The position numbers and the translations under genes are program-made. Of a stretch of 8,366 bases of DNA, positions 1 through 6,519 are shown one piece after another. Below the pieces are notes generated by a model, which was given only the letters and a program-made list of their open reading frames with translations, searched no databases and was not told the origin of the DNA. This stretch comes from Actinobacteria bacterium UBA4719. Its GTDB lineage: Bacteria > Actinomycetota > Actinomycetes > Actinomycetales > Dermatophilaceae. The stretch's first letter is position 1; each line of letters starts with the position of its first letter. The DNA lies in NCBI GenBank assembly GCA_002404345.1, contig DHJN01000069.1, forward strand, positions 13,351-21,716, given 5' to 3'.

Positions 1-854
1 ATGATCGTCGAGGTGATCGTGTGCGTGGTCGAGATCGGGGCACCGAAGGTCAGGCCCGCGACATACAGGATCGACGCTGCTGAGGCTTCGGCAGCGAACC
101 CCTGGGGTGGGTCCAGGTGGATGATCCTGCGTCCCAGCGTCCGCATGATGCGCCAGCCCCCGGAGTACGTCCCCGCGCTGATGACCAGCGCGGTGGAGAT
201 CTTGACCCAGAGAGGGATCGACGAGTCTTTCTGGTAGCCGCCCACGGTCAGGGCCAGCACCACGATCCCCATGGTCTTTCCCGCGTCCTGAAGACCGTGG
301 CCAAGCGCCATCGCAGCCGCCGACAAGGTCTGGGCGTAGCGGAACCCGCGCGCCGCACGCCCGGGATGTTGGCGCCGGAAGAGCCACATGATGGCAGTCA
401 TCACGAGATACCCGAGGAAGAGCCCGATCACGGGCGAGAGAACCATCGGGATGACGATCTTCTCCAGCACGCCATGCCAGAGCACCGGCGCCCCTGCGGC
501 GAGCGCCGCGCCACCCATGCCGCCGAACAGCGCATGTGACGATGACGACGGCAGACCTCGCCACCAGGTCAGGAGGTTCCACGCTGTGGCACCGACCAGA
601 GCCGAACCGACGATGAGCAGGCCAACGGTGCCGGACGGCGGGGAGATGATGCCCTTGCCGACGGTGCTGGCGACCTTGGTGCCGATGAAGGCCCCGAGGA
701 GGTTGAAGACTGCGGCCATGACGAGGGCGATCCGCGGTGTCAGCGCTCGAGTCGAGACCGAGGTTGCGATAGCGTTGGCCGCGTCGTGAAACCCGTTGGT
801 GTAGTTGAAACCCATCGCAAGGACAATGACGATCGCAACGGGCAGCCAGTCCAC
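1..854 (-). CDS. PiT-family inorganic phosphate permease (C-terminus cut by window edge)
   Basis: Low-affinity phosphate transporter of the PiT (PHO4) family, an integral membrane protein that imports phosphate using an ion gradient. Translating from GTG at 854 gives 284 residues without a stop before the left edge. Family signatures are clear: GFNYTNGFHDAANAIAT near residues 15-31, GLPSSSSHAL near 100-109, GHGLQDAGKTMG near 185-196, and GAPISTTHT near 271-279. Hydrophobic stretches between them (about 5-14, 42-58, 77-91, 134-159 and 197-206) fit membrane helices. The start is chosen because it lies 5 bases after the DUF47 stop and behind AAGGAG at 866-871, 11 bases away, which is slightly long. 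Tight spacing to the DUF47 gene implies translational coupling. The second signature has GLQD where many PiT proteins have a GSND/GAND-like form; I believe this variant also occurs in actinobacterial homologues. Family assignment is very secure; ion specificity is not readable. Confidence 0.93.
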   Translation of the reverse strand, partial: MDWLPVAIVIVLAMGFNYTNGFHDAANAIATSVSTRALTPRIALVMAAVFNLLGAFIGTKVASTVGKGIISPPSGTVGLLIVGSALVGATAWNLLTWWRGLPSSSSHALFGGMGGAALAAGAPVLWHGVLEKIVIPMVLSPVIGLFLGYLVMTAIMWLFRRQHPGRAARGFRYAQTLSAAAMALGHGLQDAGKTMGIVVLALTVGGYQKDSSIPLWVKISTALVISAGTYSGGWRIMRTLGRRIIHLDPPQGFAAEASAASILYVAGLTFGAPISTTHTITSTI

Positions 855-859
855 GAAGG

Positions 860-1480
860 TCAGGACTCCTTGACCGCGATGCTCTCGACCGTGTGCGCCA
901 CGGTCTCGAACGCGTCGGCGGCGGCTTCGAGCTCATCGATGACTTCTTTGAGCTTGAGCACGGTGATGGCGTCGGCGCCATTGTTGAACAGGTCGGCCAG
1001 TAGCCGTCGGTAGGCCTGGTCGGCCTGGTTCTCGAGGCGGTTGATCTCGATCCAGTACTCCGACAGGTCGCGCATCGCCCGCAACCTCGGCATGGCCTCG
1101 GCGGTCAGCTCGGCCATCCGGGCCAGAACCTCGACCTGAGCCGAGATGCCGTCGGGCAGGTCGTCGATGCGGTACAGGACGATCAGGTCGGCCGCAGCTT
1201 CCATCAGGTCCATGCAGTCATCGAGGTTGGACGCGAGTCCATAGATGTCCTCGCGGTCGAACGGCGTGATGAAGGAGGAGTTCACCTTTCGCATGATCGC
1301 GTGGGTGGATTCGTCGGCAGCGTGCTCGATGTCTCGCATCCGGGCGGCGACGGCCGCGCGCTCCGAATACTCGACACCCAGCAGATTGGTCAGTTCATGG
1401 GCGCCGTCCACGAGGTGCCTGGCGGACGTTGCGAAAAGCTCATAAAAGCTGCTTTCCTTCGGCGTGAAACGAAAACCCAC
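860..1480 (-). CDS. DUF47 family PhoU-like protein, partner of the phosphate permease
   Basis: A 206-residue helical protein of the DUF47 (PhoU-like) family, usually encoded beside PiT permeases and thought to modulate phosphate uptake from the cytoplasm. It opens with FRFTPKESSFYELF, the typical DUF47 N-terminus. It contains the acidic helical repeats IEHAADESTHAI (about 70-81) and NRLENQADQAYR (about 159-170), where PhoU relatives bind metals. NSSFITPFDREDIY lies between them. A longer frame is open to ATG 1549. I prefer GTG 1480 because GGAG at 1488-1491 sits 7 bases upstream and because the extra 23 residues (Trp/Gly-rich) do not look like the family. The stop at 860 lies 5 bases before the permease start. 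An upstream TAGCAT (1518-1523) could be its -10 box, but I see no good -35. Family call is secure; the regulatory role is inferred from relatives. Confidence 0.92.
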   Translation of the reverse strand: MGFRFTPKESSFYELFATSARHLVDGAHELTNLLGVEYSERAAVAARMRDIEHAADESTHAIMRKVNSSFITPFDREDIYGLASNLDDCMDLMEAAADLIVLYRIDDLPDGISAQVEVLARMAELTAEAMPRLRAMRDLSEYWIEINRLENQADQAYRRLLADLFNNGADAITVLKLKEVIDELEAAADAFETVAHTVESIAVKES

Positions 1481-1487
1481 AGGGAGG

Positions 1488-1491
1488 CTCC
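1488..1491 (-). promoter_or_regulatory. Shine-Dalgarno GGAG deciding the DUF47 GTG start
   Basis: GGAG on the minus strand, 7 bases before GTG 1480. It favours this start over the in-frame ATG codons at 1549 and 1516, and agrees with the usual DUF47 N-terminus. Confidence 0.6.
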
Positions 1492-1517
1492 GGTCATCGG
1501 GAATGTGGCCGATCATG

Positions 1518-1523
1518 ATGCTA
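1518..1523 (-). promoter_or_regulatory. Possible -10 box (TAGCAT) for the DUF47-PiT pair
   Basis: TAGCAT on the minus strand fits the actinobacterial TANNNT -10 pattern and would give a leader of about 30 bases before GTG 1480. The sequence 16-19 bases upstream is a GT-rich run (GGTGGTGTGGTGTGG) with no recognisable -35, so this is weak. The pair could instead be read through from the 61-residue gene upstream. Confidence 0.25.
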
Positions 1524-1582
1524 GGGCCCCACCCGCCACACCACACCACCGGCTGTTCACCGCGGCGACGCCTGACCGTGGT

Positions 1583-1768
1583 CTAGCTGTCAGATTCGGG
1601 GACTGGCCGGGCCCCTCCGGGACGGACGCCAAGGAGCAGGTCCACCTCGTCCTGGTGCAAGGGCCCATCGCTGGATGTCGCCGCCACCACGAGCTCGCTC
1701 ACCAGCTCGATCTCGGACTCCATATCATCGTCCGTGAGGTTGTAATCTTGAGCTTCGGCGGCAGACAT
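1583..1768 (-). CDS. Small acidic conserved-looking protein (61 aa), function unknown
   Basis: A 61-residue, strongly acidic protein starting MSAAEAQDYNLTDDDMESE. The middle (ESEIELVSELVVAATSSDG) looks like an amphipathic helix, followed by HQDEVDLLLGV and a short Pro/Gly/Arg tail. The pattern of an acidic helix, then a DG turn, then xxDEVDxxLGV is one I associate with short actinobacterial hypothetical proteins; no function is known to me. No SD is visible before ATG 1768, but a TAGATT box ends 6 bases upstream, as expected for a leaderless transcript. It lies 102 bases upstream of the DUF47 start in the same direction, so it may belong to the phosphate unit, though the gap is long enough for a separate promoter. 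Coding status is supported by codon bias, the clean frame and the promoter; no other strong ORF competes here. Confidence 0.68.
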   Translation of the reverse strand: MSAAEAQDYNLTDDDMESEIELVSELVVAATSSDGPLHQDEVDLLLGVRPGGARPVPESDS

Positions 1769-1774
1769 GTCTCT

Positions 1775-1780
1775 AATCTA
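1775..1780 (-). promoter_or_regulatory. Candidate -10 box TAGATT for a leaderless 61-aa gene
   Basis: TAGATT on the minus strand matches TANNNT. Its last base is 6 bases before the A of ATG 1768, so transcription would begin at or next to the start codon. No SD occurs between them and no good -35 is visible, which is common for leaderless actinobacterial promoters. Based on pattern only. Confidence 0.42.
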
Positions 1781-1836
1781 CCCGCACCGAACTTGCAGAT
1801 TCAGTGGATGCGCAGGTGTCGGCCAGAGTTCTCATG

Positions 1837-1848
1837 CTTGCCGGCAAG
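1837..1848. repeat. Perfect 12-bp palindrome CTTGCCGGCAAG, possible operator
   Basis: CTTGCCGGCAAG is identical on both strands and lies about 70-80 bases upstream of the start of the 61-residue gene. A repressor or activator dimer site is possible. Such sites also arise by chance in GC-rich DNA, and only one copy is seen. Confidence 0.35.
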
Positions 1849-1892
1849 AGTGCTCGGCGGCGTTGACGGCCAGATGCCTGCGCGTGGACATG

Positions 1893-1972
1893 ACGTCGGG
1901 CCGGGAGCGCCTCACGGCACGTGGCCACTCGGAGCGGCTTGATTTGGGACCCGGGGCACCGCGGCCCGACGT
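1893..1972. repeat. 11-bp perfect inverted repeat with 58-base spacer in intergenic DNA
   Basis: ACGTCGGGCCG (1893-1903) and its exact reverse complement CGGCCCGACGT (1962-1972) flank 58 bases in the intergenic region after the 216-residue gene. The spacer holds the small palindrome GTGGCCAC (1921-1928) and several G/C runs, so an RNA from either strand could fold into a long stem. It could be a structured terminator for the minus-strand unit ending at 2015, a small RNA, or ends of a tiny non-autonomous element. No T-tract follows either arm. Confidence 0.4.
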
Positions 1973-2014
1973 AGGAAAACTGTAACCCGCCAGGTGTCCG
2001 GTCGCCATGGACGG

Positions 2015-2665
2015 TCAGAGGAGATCGCCCTTGCGCCACAGCCGAGCGCACGCCTCGAGGTCATCCGCAGTGGTCAGCAGCGAGGCCGCGCGCCGGGTCT
2101 GAGCCGAGCCCCACAGAGGGTCGTGGGCATCAGAGTCGTCGGCAAGGTGCGCGCGTCCGGCCGCGACCACCCGACAGAACCCTGAAGCCCGCTCCAGTGC
2201 TATCGCCAGGTCGCCATCGAACACGCCGGTCAGGATGGCGTCGGTGAGCGCTCGCAGCTCAGCGGGCCCGGGGGGCTCCGCCACACCCGCCACGACATGC
2301 GGAACATCGGCAAAGCGTATGCCGGCCGTGTAGTCCGCGCTCGCACCCACGGCGTCCCGGCACACCCACTCCCGTAAGGCGTAGAGCCGCCACAGGGCTC
2401 CCGGGAGGGTGCGCGCGGGACGGTCTGCCCACAGCTCTGCGATGGTGGAGAGCCCGAGGTCGTCGACGAGTGCGACGAGCTTGGTGGTGAGCTCAGGATC
2501 GTGAGTGGCCCGGCCAGTCTTGACGATGACAGCGGCGGTCTCATGCGCGACCTCGGTGACGCGAGCCGGGTCAAGGGACTCCGGACCGCCCTGGGAGTCC
2601 ATCGACAGCGGCGTGAAGAACGCCGGTCGCCGAGGATTCGCCCGGTCCTGGTTGTCCTCCGCCAT
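2015..2665 (-). CDS. Conserved-looking hypothetical protein (216 aa), function unknown
   Basis: A 216-residue protein I cannot assign. It is mostly helical and Ala/Leu-rich. A polar N-terminus (MAEDNQDRANPRRPAFF) is followed by helices with LVALVDDLGLSTIAELWADRP and ALWRLYALREWVCRD. The C-terminal helix RAASLLTTADDLEACARLWRKGDLL has the look of a conserved motif. No signal peptide, membrane helix or catalytic motif is evident. Start ATG 2665 has no good SD: AGGGAG is about 20 bases away, and no in-frame alternative exists upstream. Met22 is a possible later start. It lies 39 bases after the helicase stop in the same direction and is probably the last gene of the acyltransferase-ilvA-helicase unit. 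Translation may depend on coupling to the helicase. Codon use matches its neighbours. Confidence 0.8.
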   Translation of the reverse strand: MAEDNQDRANPRRPAFFTPLSMDSQGGPESLDPARVTEVAHETAAVIVKTGRATHDPELTTKLVALVDDLGLSTIAELWADRPARTLPGALWRLYALREWVCRDAVGASADYTAGIRFADVPHVVAGVAEPPGPAELRALTDAILTGVFDGDLAIALERASGFCRVVAAGRAHLADDSDAHDPLWGSAQTRRAASLLTTADDLEACARLWRKGDLL

Positions 2666-2704
2666 CTGCCGATTTTCGCACGATCTCCCTGAACCGGGGA
2701 TTCT

Positions 2705-5227
2705 TCACAGAGATTCGAAGCCGGTGACCGTCAGGACGGCCTCGCCCGCCTCGTCGGAGGCCGCCAGGTCGACGGCTGCGGTGATGGCCCAGTCGTGGTC
2801 ACCCTCCGGGTCGTCGATGACCTGGCGAACAACCCAGCGCCCCGGCTCCCTGGCGATCTGCAGCATCTGCGGGCCGCGGGCGTCCGGTCCGGTGCCGATC
2901 CAGTCGTGCTCGGTGAAGTAGGCGGCGATGCCGTCCTCCCAGCCGTCCTCGCCGAAGTCCGGGTCCAGTTCGCCGAGGTCGATCCAGCGCCGCAGGGAGG
3001 CCAGCTCCACCCGCCGGAACATGGCGTTGCGGACCAGGACCCGGAAGGCGCGCTCGTTGGACGTGATCGGCTTGGGTTGTGCCACGAGGGAAGCGGGTGT
3101 GATCTGCGCCATGAGCTGGCTGGGATCGCTGGGGTCGACCAGCTGTTCCCACTCGTCGAGCAGGCTGGAGTCGGTCTGGCGCACGACCTCCCCGATCCAC
3201 TCGGTCAGGTCGATGAGCTCCTCGGTCTTGGCGTTGTCAGGCACCGTCTGGCGCAGCGCCTTGTAGGTGTCGGACAGATACCGCAGCACCAGCCCCTCCG
3301 AACGCGTCAGACCGTAGAACGCGACGAACTCACCGAAGGTCATGGCCCGCTCGAACATGTCCCGGAGCACGGACTTGGGTGACAGCTCAGTCTCTGAGAC
3401 CCAGGGATGCCCCTGGCGATACATCTCGTAGGTGGCCTCGAGCAGTTCGAGCAGGGGCTTGGGCCAGCTGACGTCGTCGAGCAGCTCGAGGCGCTCGTCG
3501 TACTCGATCCCCTCGGCCTTCATCTGAGCGACCGCCTCGCCCCGGGCCTTGTGCCGCTGTGCGGACAGCACCGGTCGCGGGTCCTCGAGGGTGGCTTCCA
3601 GGATAGAGACGACATCGAGAGCGTATGTCGGCGACTCGCGATCCAGGACGTCAAACGTCGCGAGGGCGAAGGTCGAGAGCGGCTGGTTGAGAGCGAAGCC
3701 GAACTGCAGGTCCTCGGTCACCCGCAGGGTGCGGCCGGTCTCGTCCGGCGGCTCGAGCCGCTCGACGACGCCAGCGCTGAGCAAGGTCCGGTAGATCTCG
3801 ATCGCCCGCTTTGACAACCGGGCCTGGTTACGGGGCTCCTCGTGGTTGTCGCGCAGGAGCTGACGCATCGACTCGAACGGATCACCCTCTCGCGCAATGA
3901 CATTGAGCAACATGGAGTGGCTGACCCGCATCCGCGAGACCAACGGCTCGGGCTCGGCTGCGACCAGCTTCTGGAAGGTCGCCTCGTTCCAGCTGACGAA
4001 CCCCTCGGGCGCCTTCTTGCGCTGGATCTTGCGCAGCTTCTTCGGGTCGTCACCGGCCTTGGCCACGGACTTGGCGTTCTCGACGTCGTGGTCCGGGGCC
4101 TGCACCACCACCGACCCCGACGTGTCATAGCCGGCCCGTCCCGCACGCCCGGCGATCTGGTGGAACTCGCGGGCCTTGAGCACCCGCTGACGCGTGCCGT
4201 CGAACTTCGACAGTCCGGTCAGGACCACCGTGCGGATCGGCACGTTGATGCCGACTCCGAGCGTGTCGGTTCCGCAGATCACTTTGAGCAGGCCCGCCTG
4301 GGCAAGCTGTTCGACCAAGCGACGGTACTTGGGCAGCATCCCGGCGTGGTGAACACCGATCCCGTGGCGCACCAGCCGCGACAGCGTCCTGCCGAATCCG
4401 GCCGAGAACCTGAAGCCGCCGATCAGGGCGGCGATCTCGTCCTTCTCCTCGCGCGTGCAGACGTTGACCGACATGAGCGCCTGTGCGCGTTCGAGTGCCG
4501 ACGCCTGGGTGAAGTGCACGACATAAACCGGGGCCTGATGGGTGACCAGAAGCTCCTCGAGCGTCTCGTGCAGGGGCGTCATGGCGTAGGAGTAGCTCAA
4601 CGGCACTGGCCGCTCGGCCGAGGTGACAACGGCCGTGGTGCGCCCGGTGCGTCGGGTCAGGTCGGACTGGAACCGCTCGACATCGCCCAACGTGGCTGAC
4701 ATCAGGACGAACTGGGCCTGCGGCAGCTCCAGGATGGGCACCTGCCAGGCCCAGCCCCGCTCGGGCTCGGCGTAGAAGTGGAACTCGTCCATCACGACCT
4801 GGCCGATGTCGGCGCCCGCGCCCTGGCGCAGCGCGATGTTGGCCAGCACCTCGGCGGTGCAGCAGATGATGGGCGCCTTGGCGTTCACCGAAGCGTCGCC
4901 GGTCAACATCCCGACGTTGCCGGCACCGAAGATGTCGCAGAGGGCAAAGAACTTCTCGGAGACGAGGGCCTTGATCGGCGCCGTGTAGTAGGTGCGCTTC
5001 CCCTGGGCCATCGCGGCGAAATGCGCGCCGGTCGCCACGAGGGTCTTACCCGAGCCGGTGGGCGTCGACAGGATAACGTTCGAGCCCGTCATGACCTCGA
5101 TGACGGCCTCTTCCTGAGCCGGATAGAGGGTGATCCCCTGCTCCCCCACCCAGGTCGCGAACGCGTCATACAGGGTGTCCGCATCGCGGTCTTGCGGGCT
5201 GGGCGGCAGGAGGTCAGTGAGTGTCAT
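2705..5227 (-). CDS. Ski2-like DEFH-box superfamily 2 helicase with DUF3516-type C-terminus
   Basis: An ATP-dependent helicase of 840 residues, probably acting on RNA. Motifs in order: YPAQEEAV near 35-42, Walker A STPTGSGKT at 54-62, TAPIKALVSEKF near 82-93, LTGDASV at 108-114, DEFH at 147-150 (motif II), SAT at 177-179, VHHAG near 292-296, GTDTLGVGINVP near 319-330, and QIAGRAGRAG at 357-366 (motif VI). The VHHAG and IAGRAGR forms place it with Ski2/Mtr4-like enzymes. The long C-terminal part (about 370-840) fits the DUF3516 domain attached to such helicases in actinobacteria; its role is unknown to me. All core catalytic residues are present and the length is normal. ATG 5227 is the first possible start, since an in-frame TGA lies 6 bases upstream. 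No SD is visible, and an 18-bp hairpin sits just before it. It follows ilvA by 41 bases. Confidence 0.93.
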   Translation of the reverse strand: MTLTDLLPPSPQDRDADTLYDAFATWVGEQGITLYPAQEEAVIEVMTGSNVILSTPTGSGKTLVATGAHFAAMAQGKRTYYTAPIKALVSEKFFALCDIFGAGNVGMLTGDASVNAKAPIICCTAEVLANIALRQGAGADIGQVVMDEFHFYAEPERGWAWQVPILELPQAQFVLMSATLGDVERFQSDLTRRTGRTTAVVTSAERPVPLSYSYAMTPLHETLEELLVTHQAPVYVVHFTQASALERAQALMSVNVCTREEKDEIAALIGGFRFSAGFGRTLSRLVRHGIGVHHAGMLPKYRRLVEQLAQAGLLKVICGTDTLGVGINVPIRTVVLTGLSKFDGTRQRVLKAREFHQIAGRAGRAGYDTSGSVVVQAPDHDVENAKSVAKAGDDPKKLRKIQRKKAPEGFVSWNEATFQKLVAAEPEPLVSRMRVSHSMLLNVIAREGDPFESMRQLLRDNHEEPRNQARLSKRAIEIYRTLLSAGVVERLEPPDETGRTLRVTEDLQFGFALNQPLSTFALATFDVLDRESPTYALDVVSILEATLEDPRPVLSAQRHKARGEAVAQMKAEGIEYDERLELLDDVSWPKPLLELLEATYEMYRQGHPWVSETELSPKSVLRDMFERAMTFGEFVAFYGLTRSEGLVLRYLSDTYKALRQTVPDNAKTEELIDLTEWIGEVVRQTDSSLLDEWEQLVDPSDPSQLMAQITPASLVAQPKPITSNERAFRVLVRNAMFRRVELASLRRWIDLGELDPDFGEDGWEDGIAAYFTEHDWIGTGPDARGPQMLQIAREPGRWVVRQVIDDPEGDHDWAITAAVDLAASDEAGEAVLTVTGFESL

Positions 5228-5234
5228 CAGGGTT

Positions 5235-5252
5235 CACACGGTATGCCGTGTG
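5235..5252. repeat. 18-bp hairpin/dyad between ilvA and the helicase gene
   Basis: CACACGG and CCGTGTG form a perfect 7-bp stem around a 4-base loop. The dyad lies 7 bases before the helicase ATG and after the ilvA stop, on a stretch with no SD. No T-run follows on the minus strand, so a standard terminator is unlikely. It could affect helicase translation, stabilise the mRNA end after ilvA, or be a protein binding site. Confidence 0.5.
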
Positions 5253-5268
5253 CCGGCCGCCGCGCGCC

Positions 5269-6519
5269 TCACAGCAGGAACCGGAACAACGGGCTGTCCG
5301 CGGGCACCAGCTCGAACTGCACCGGCGCATGCTCCATCCGTTCGAGCAGGGGATCGAGATCGTCAGCGCTGCCAAGCTCGATACCGACCAGGGCCGGACC
5401 GATCTCACGGTTGCTCCGCTTGACGTACTCGAACAGCGTGATGTCGTCCTCCGGGCCCAGAACCTCGTCCAGGAACCGGCGCAGAGCACCCGGCTCCTGC
5501 GGGAAGTCCACCAGGAAGTAGTGCTTGCGACCCTCATGCACCAACGCCCGCTCGACGATCTCGGCGTAGCGGCTGACGTCGTTGTTTCCACCGGACAGGA
5601 TGACGAGCACCGTTGACCCTGGAGCGATATCGATCACATCGCCCAGCGCCGCCGGCGCGAGTGCGCCGGCGGGCTCGGCGATGACTCCGTCAGACTGGTA
5701 CAGTTCGAGCATCTCGATGCAGACCCGGCCCTCGTCGACTGCGACCAGCTCGGGCCCGGCATCGCGCACGATCGGATAGGTCACGTCCCCGGCGCATTTC
5801 ACGGCCGCGCCGTCCACGAAGGTGTCGATGTCGGAGAGCTCCACCGGGGCGCCCGCGGTGACCGCGGCCGCCATACAGGCTGCTCCTGCGGGTTCTACGC
5901 CGACGACCCGCACCCCCGGGTGGCGTTCGGACAGCCAGGCGAGCGCACCTGCGAGCAGCCCACCGCCGCCGACGGGCACCACCACCACGTCGGGCACCCG
6001 TCCGAGCTGCTCAAAGGACTCGAGGATGACAGTGCCCTGGCCGGCGATGGTGCTGGCGTGGTCGAAGGCAGGCACCAGCGTCGCGCCGGTGCGCCGTGCA
6101 TCGTTACCGGCGGCAACGGCGGCCTCATCGTAAGTGTCTCCGACGATGAGAATCTCGACGTTGTCGCCGCCGAGCTGGGAGATGCGGTCACGTTTCTGCC
6201 TCGGCGTGGTGCGGGGCAGATAGACCCGCCCGGTCAGGCCAAGAGCGTTACAGGCGAAGGCGAGTCCCTGACCGTGGTTGCCAGCGCTGGCGCAGACGAC
6301 ACCGGCTGCGCGCTGGCTCTGGTCGAGCTGTGCCATGAGGTTGTAGGCACCGCGCACCTTGTATGACCGCACGACCTGCAGGTCCTCGCGCTTGAGCCAG
6401 ACCTGCGCCCCGGTGCGTGCCGAGAGACGTTCGTTGAGCTCGAGAGGGCTACGAACGACCACTCCGGCAAGGCGTTCGGCGGCCGCCTCGACCGCCGCGG
6501 CATCCACCGTCGCCGTCAT
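5269..6519 (-). CDS. ilvA: Threonine ammonia-lyase (threonine dehydratase), biosynthetic, one ACT-like domain
   Basis: A PLP enzyme that deaminates L-threonine to 2-oxobutanoate, the first committed step to isoleucine, in the cytoplasm. Of 416 residues, the fold-type II catalytic domain covers about 1-325: Schiff-base lysine in RSYKVRGA (Lys54), substrate loop SAGNHGQG (78-85), and phosphate-binding GGGGL (184-188). FVDGAAVK and the segment LVILSGGNN near 306-314 are also typical. A single ACT-like regulatory domain follows (from about HYFLVDFPQEPGALRRF to the end), as in the short IlvA class (TIGR02079 type) rather than the E. coli enzyme with two such domains. Isoleucine feedback is expected from the family. 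Start ATG 6519 overlaps the acyltransferase stop as ATGA, with GGAG at 6528-6531, 8 bases upstream. No attenuator or T-box is visible. The length is normal and no key residue is missing. Confidence 0.95.
   Translation of the reverse strand: MTATVDAAAVEAAAERLAGVVVRSPLELNERLSARTGAQVWLKREDLQVVRSYKVRGAYNLMAQLDQSQRAAGVVCASAGNHGQGLAFACNALGLTGRVYLPRTTPRQKRDRISQLGGDNVEILIVGDTYDEAAVAAGNDARRTGATLVPAFDHASTIAGQGTVILESFEQLGRVPDVVVVPVGGGGLLAGALAWLSERHPGVRVVGVEPAGAACMAAAVTAGAPVELSDIDTFVDGAAVKCAGDVTYPIVRDAGPELVAVDEGRVCIEMLELYQSDGVIAEPAGALAPAALGDVIDIAPGSTVLVILSGGNNDVSRYAEIVERALVHEGRKHYFLVDFPQEPGALRRFLDEVLGPEDDITLFEYVKRSNREIGPALVGIELGSADDLDPLLERMEHAPVQFELVPADSPLFRFLL

Noticed and set aside
860..1549. DUF47 gene starting at ATG 1549
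   Set aside because: The extra 23 residues do not match the family N-terminus, and the GTG at 1480 has a well-placed GGAG.
1532..1549. CCACACCACACCACC stretch as a repeat array
   Set aside because: Only about three imperfect 5-base units; too short to count as a meaningful repeat.
1554..1560. GTTCACC heptamer upstream of DUF47, resembling a PHO-box unit
   Set aside because: PhoP boxes need repeated units at 11-base spacing. No second unit is present at the right distance, so a single 7-mer is not enough.
1773..2051. Minus-strand open frame of 92 codons in the intergenic region
   Set aside because: It overlaps the end of the 216-residue gene and the inverted repeat, its product is Arg/Ser/Ala-rich without pattern, and it has no SD.
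2687..2700. Small hairpin TCCC-GGGA between helicase and the 216-residue gene as terminator
   Set aside because: The stem is only 4 bp with a 7-base loop and no T-run, and the 39-base gap suggests co-transcription.
2795..3382. Plus-strand open frame (195 codons) opposite the helicase C-terminus
   Set aside because: Same reasons: antisense shadow of a well-supported gene, no SD and no recognisable domain.
3842..4699. Long plus-strand open frame (285 codons) opposite the helicase
   Set aside because: It lies wholly antisense to clear helicase motifs, its product is low-complexity Arg/Leu/Gly/His-rich with no family features, and long antisense frames are normal in GC-rich DNA.
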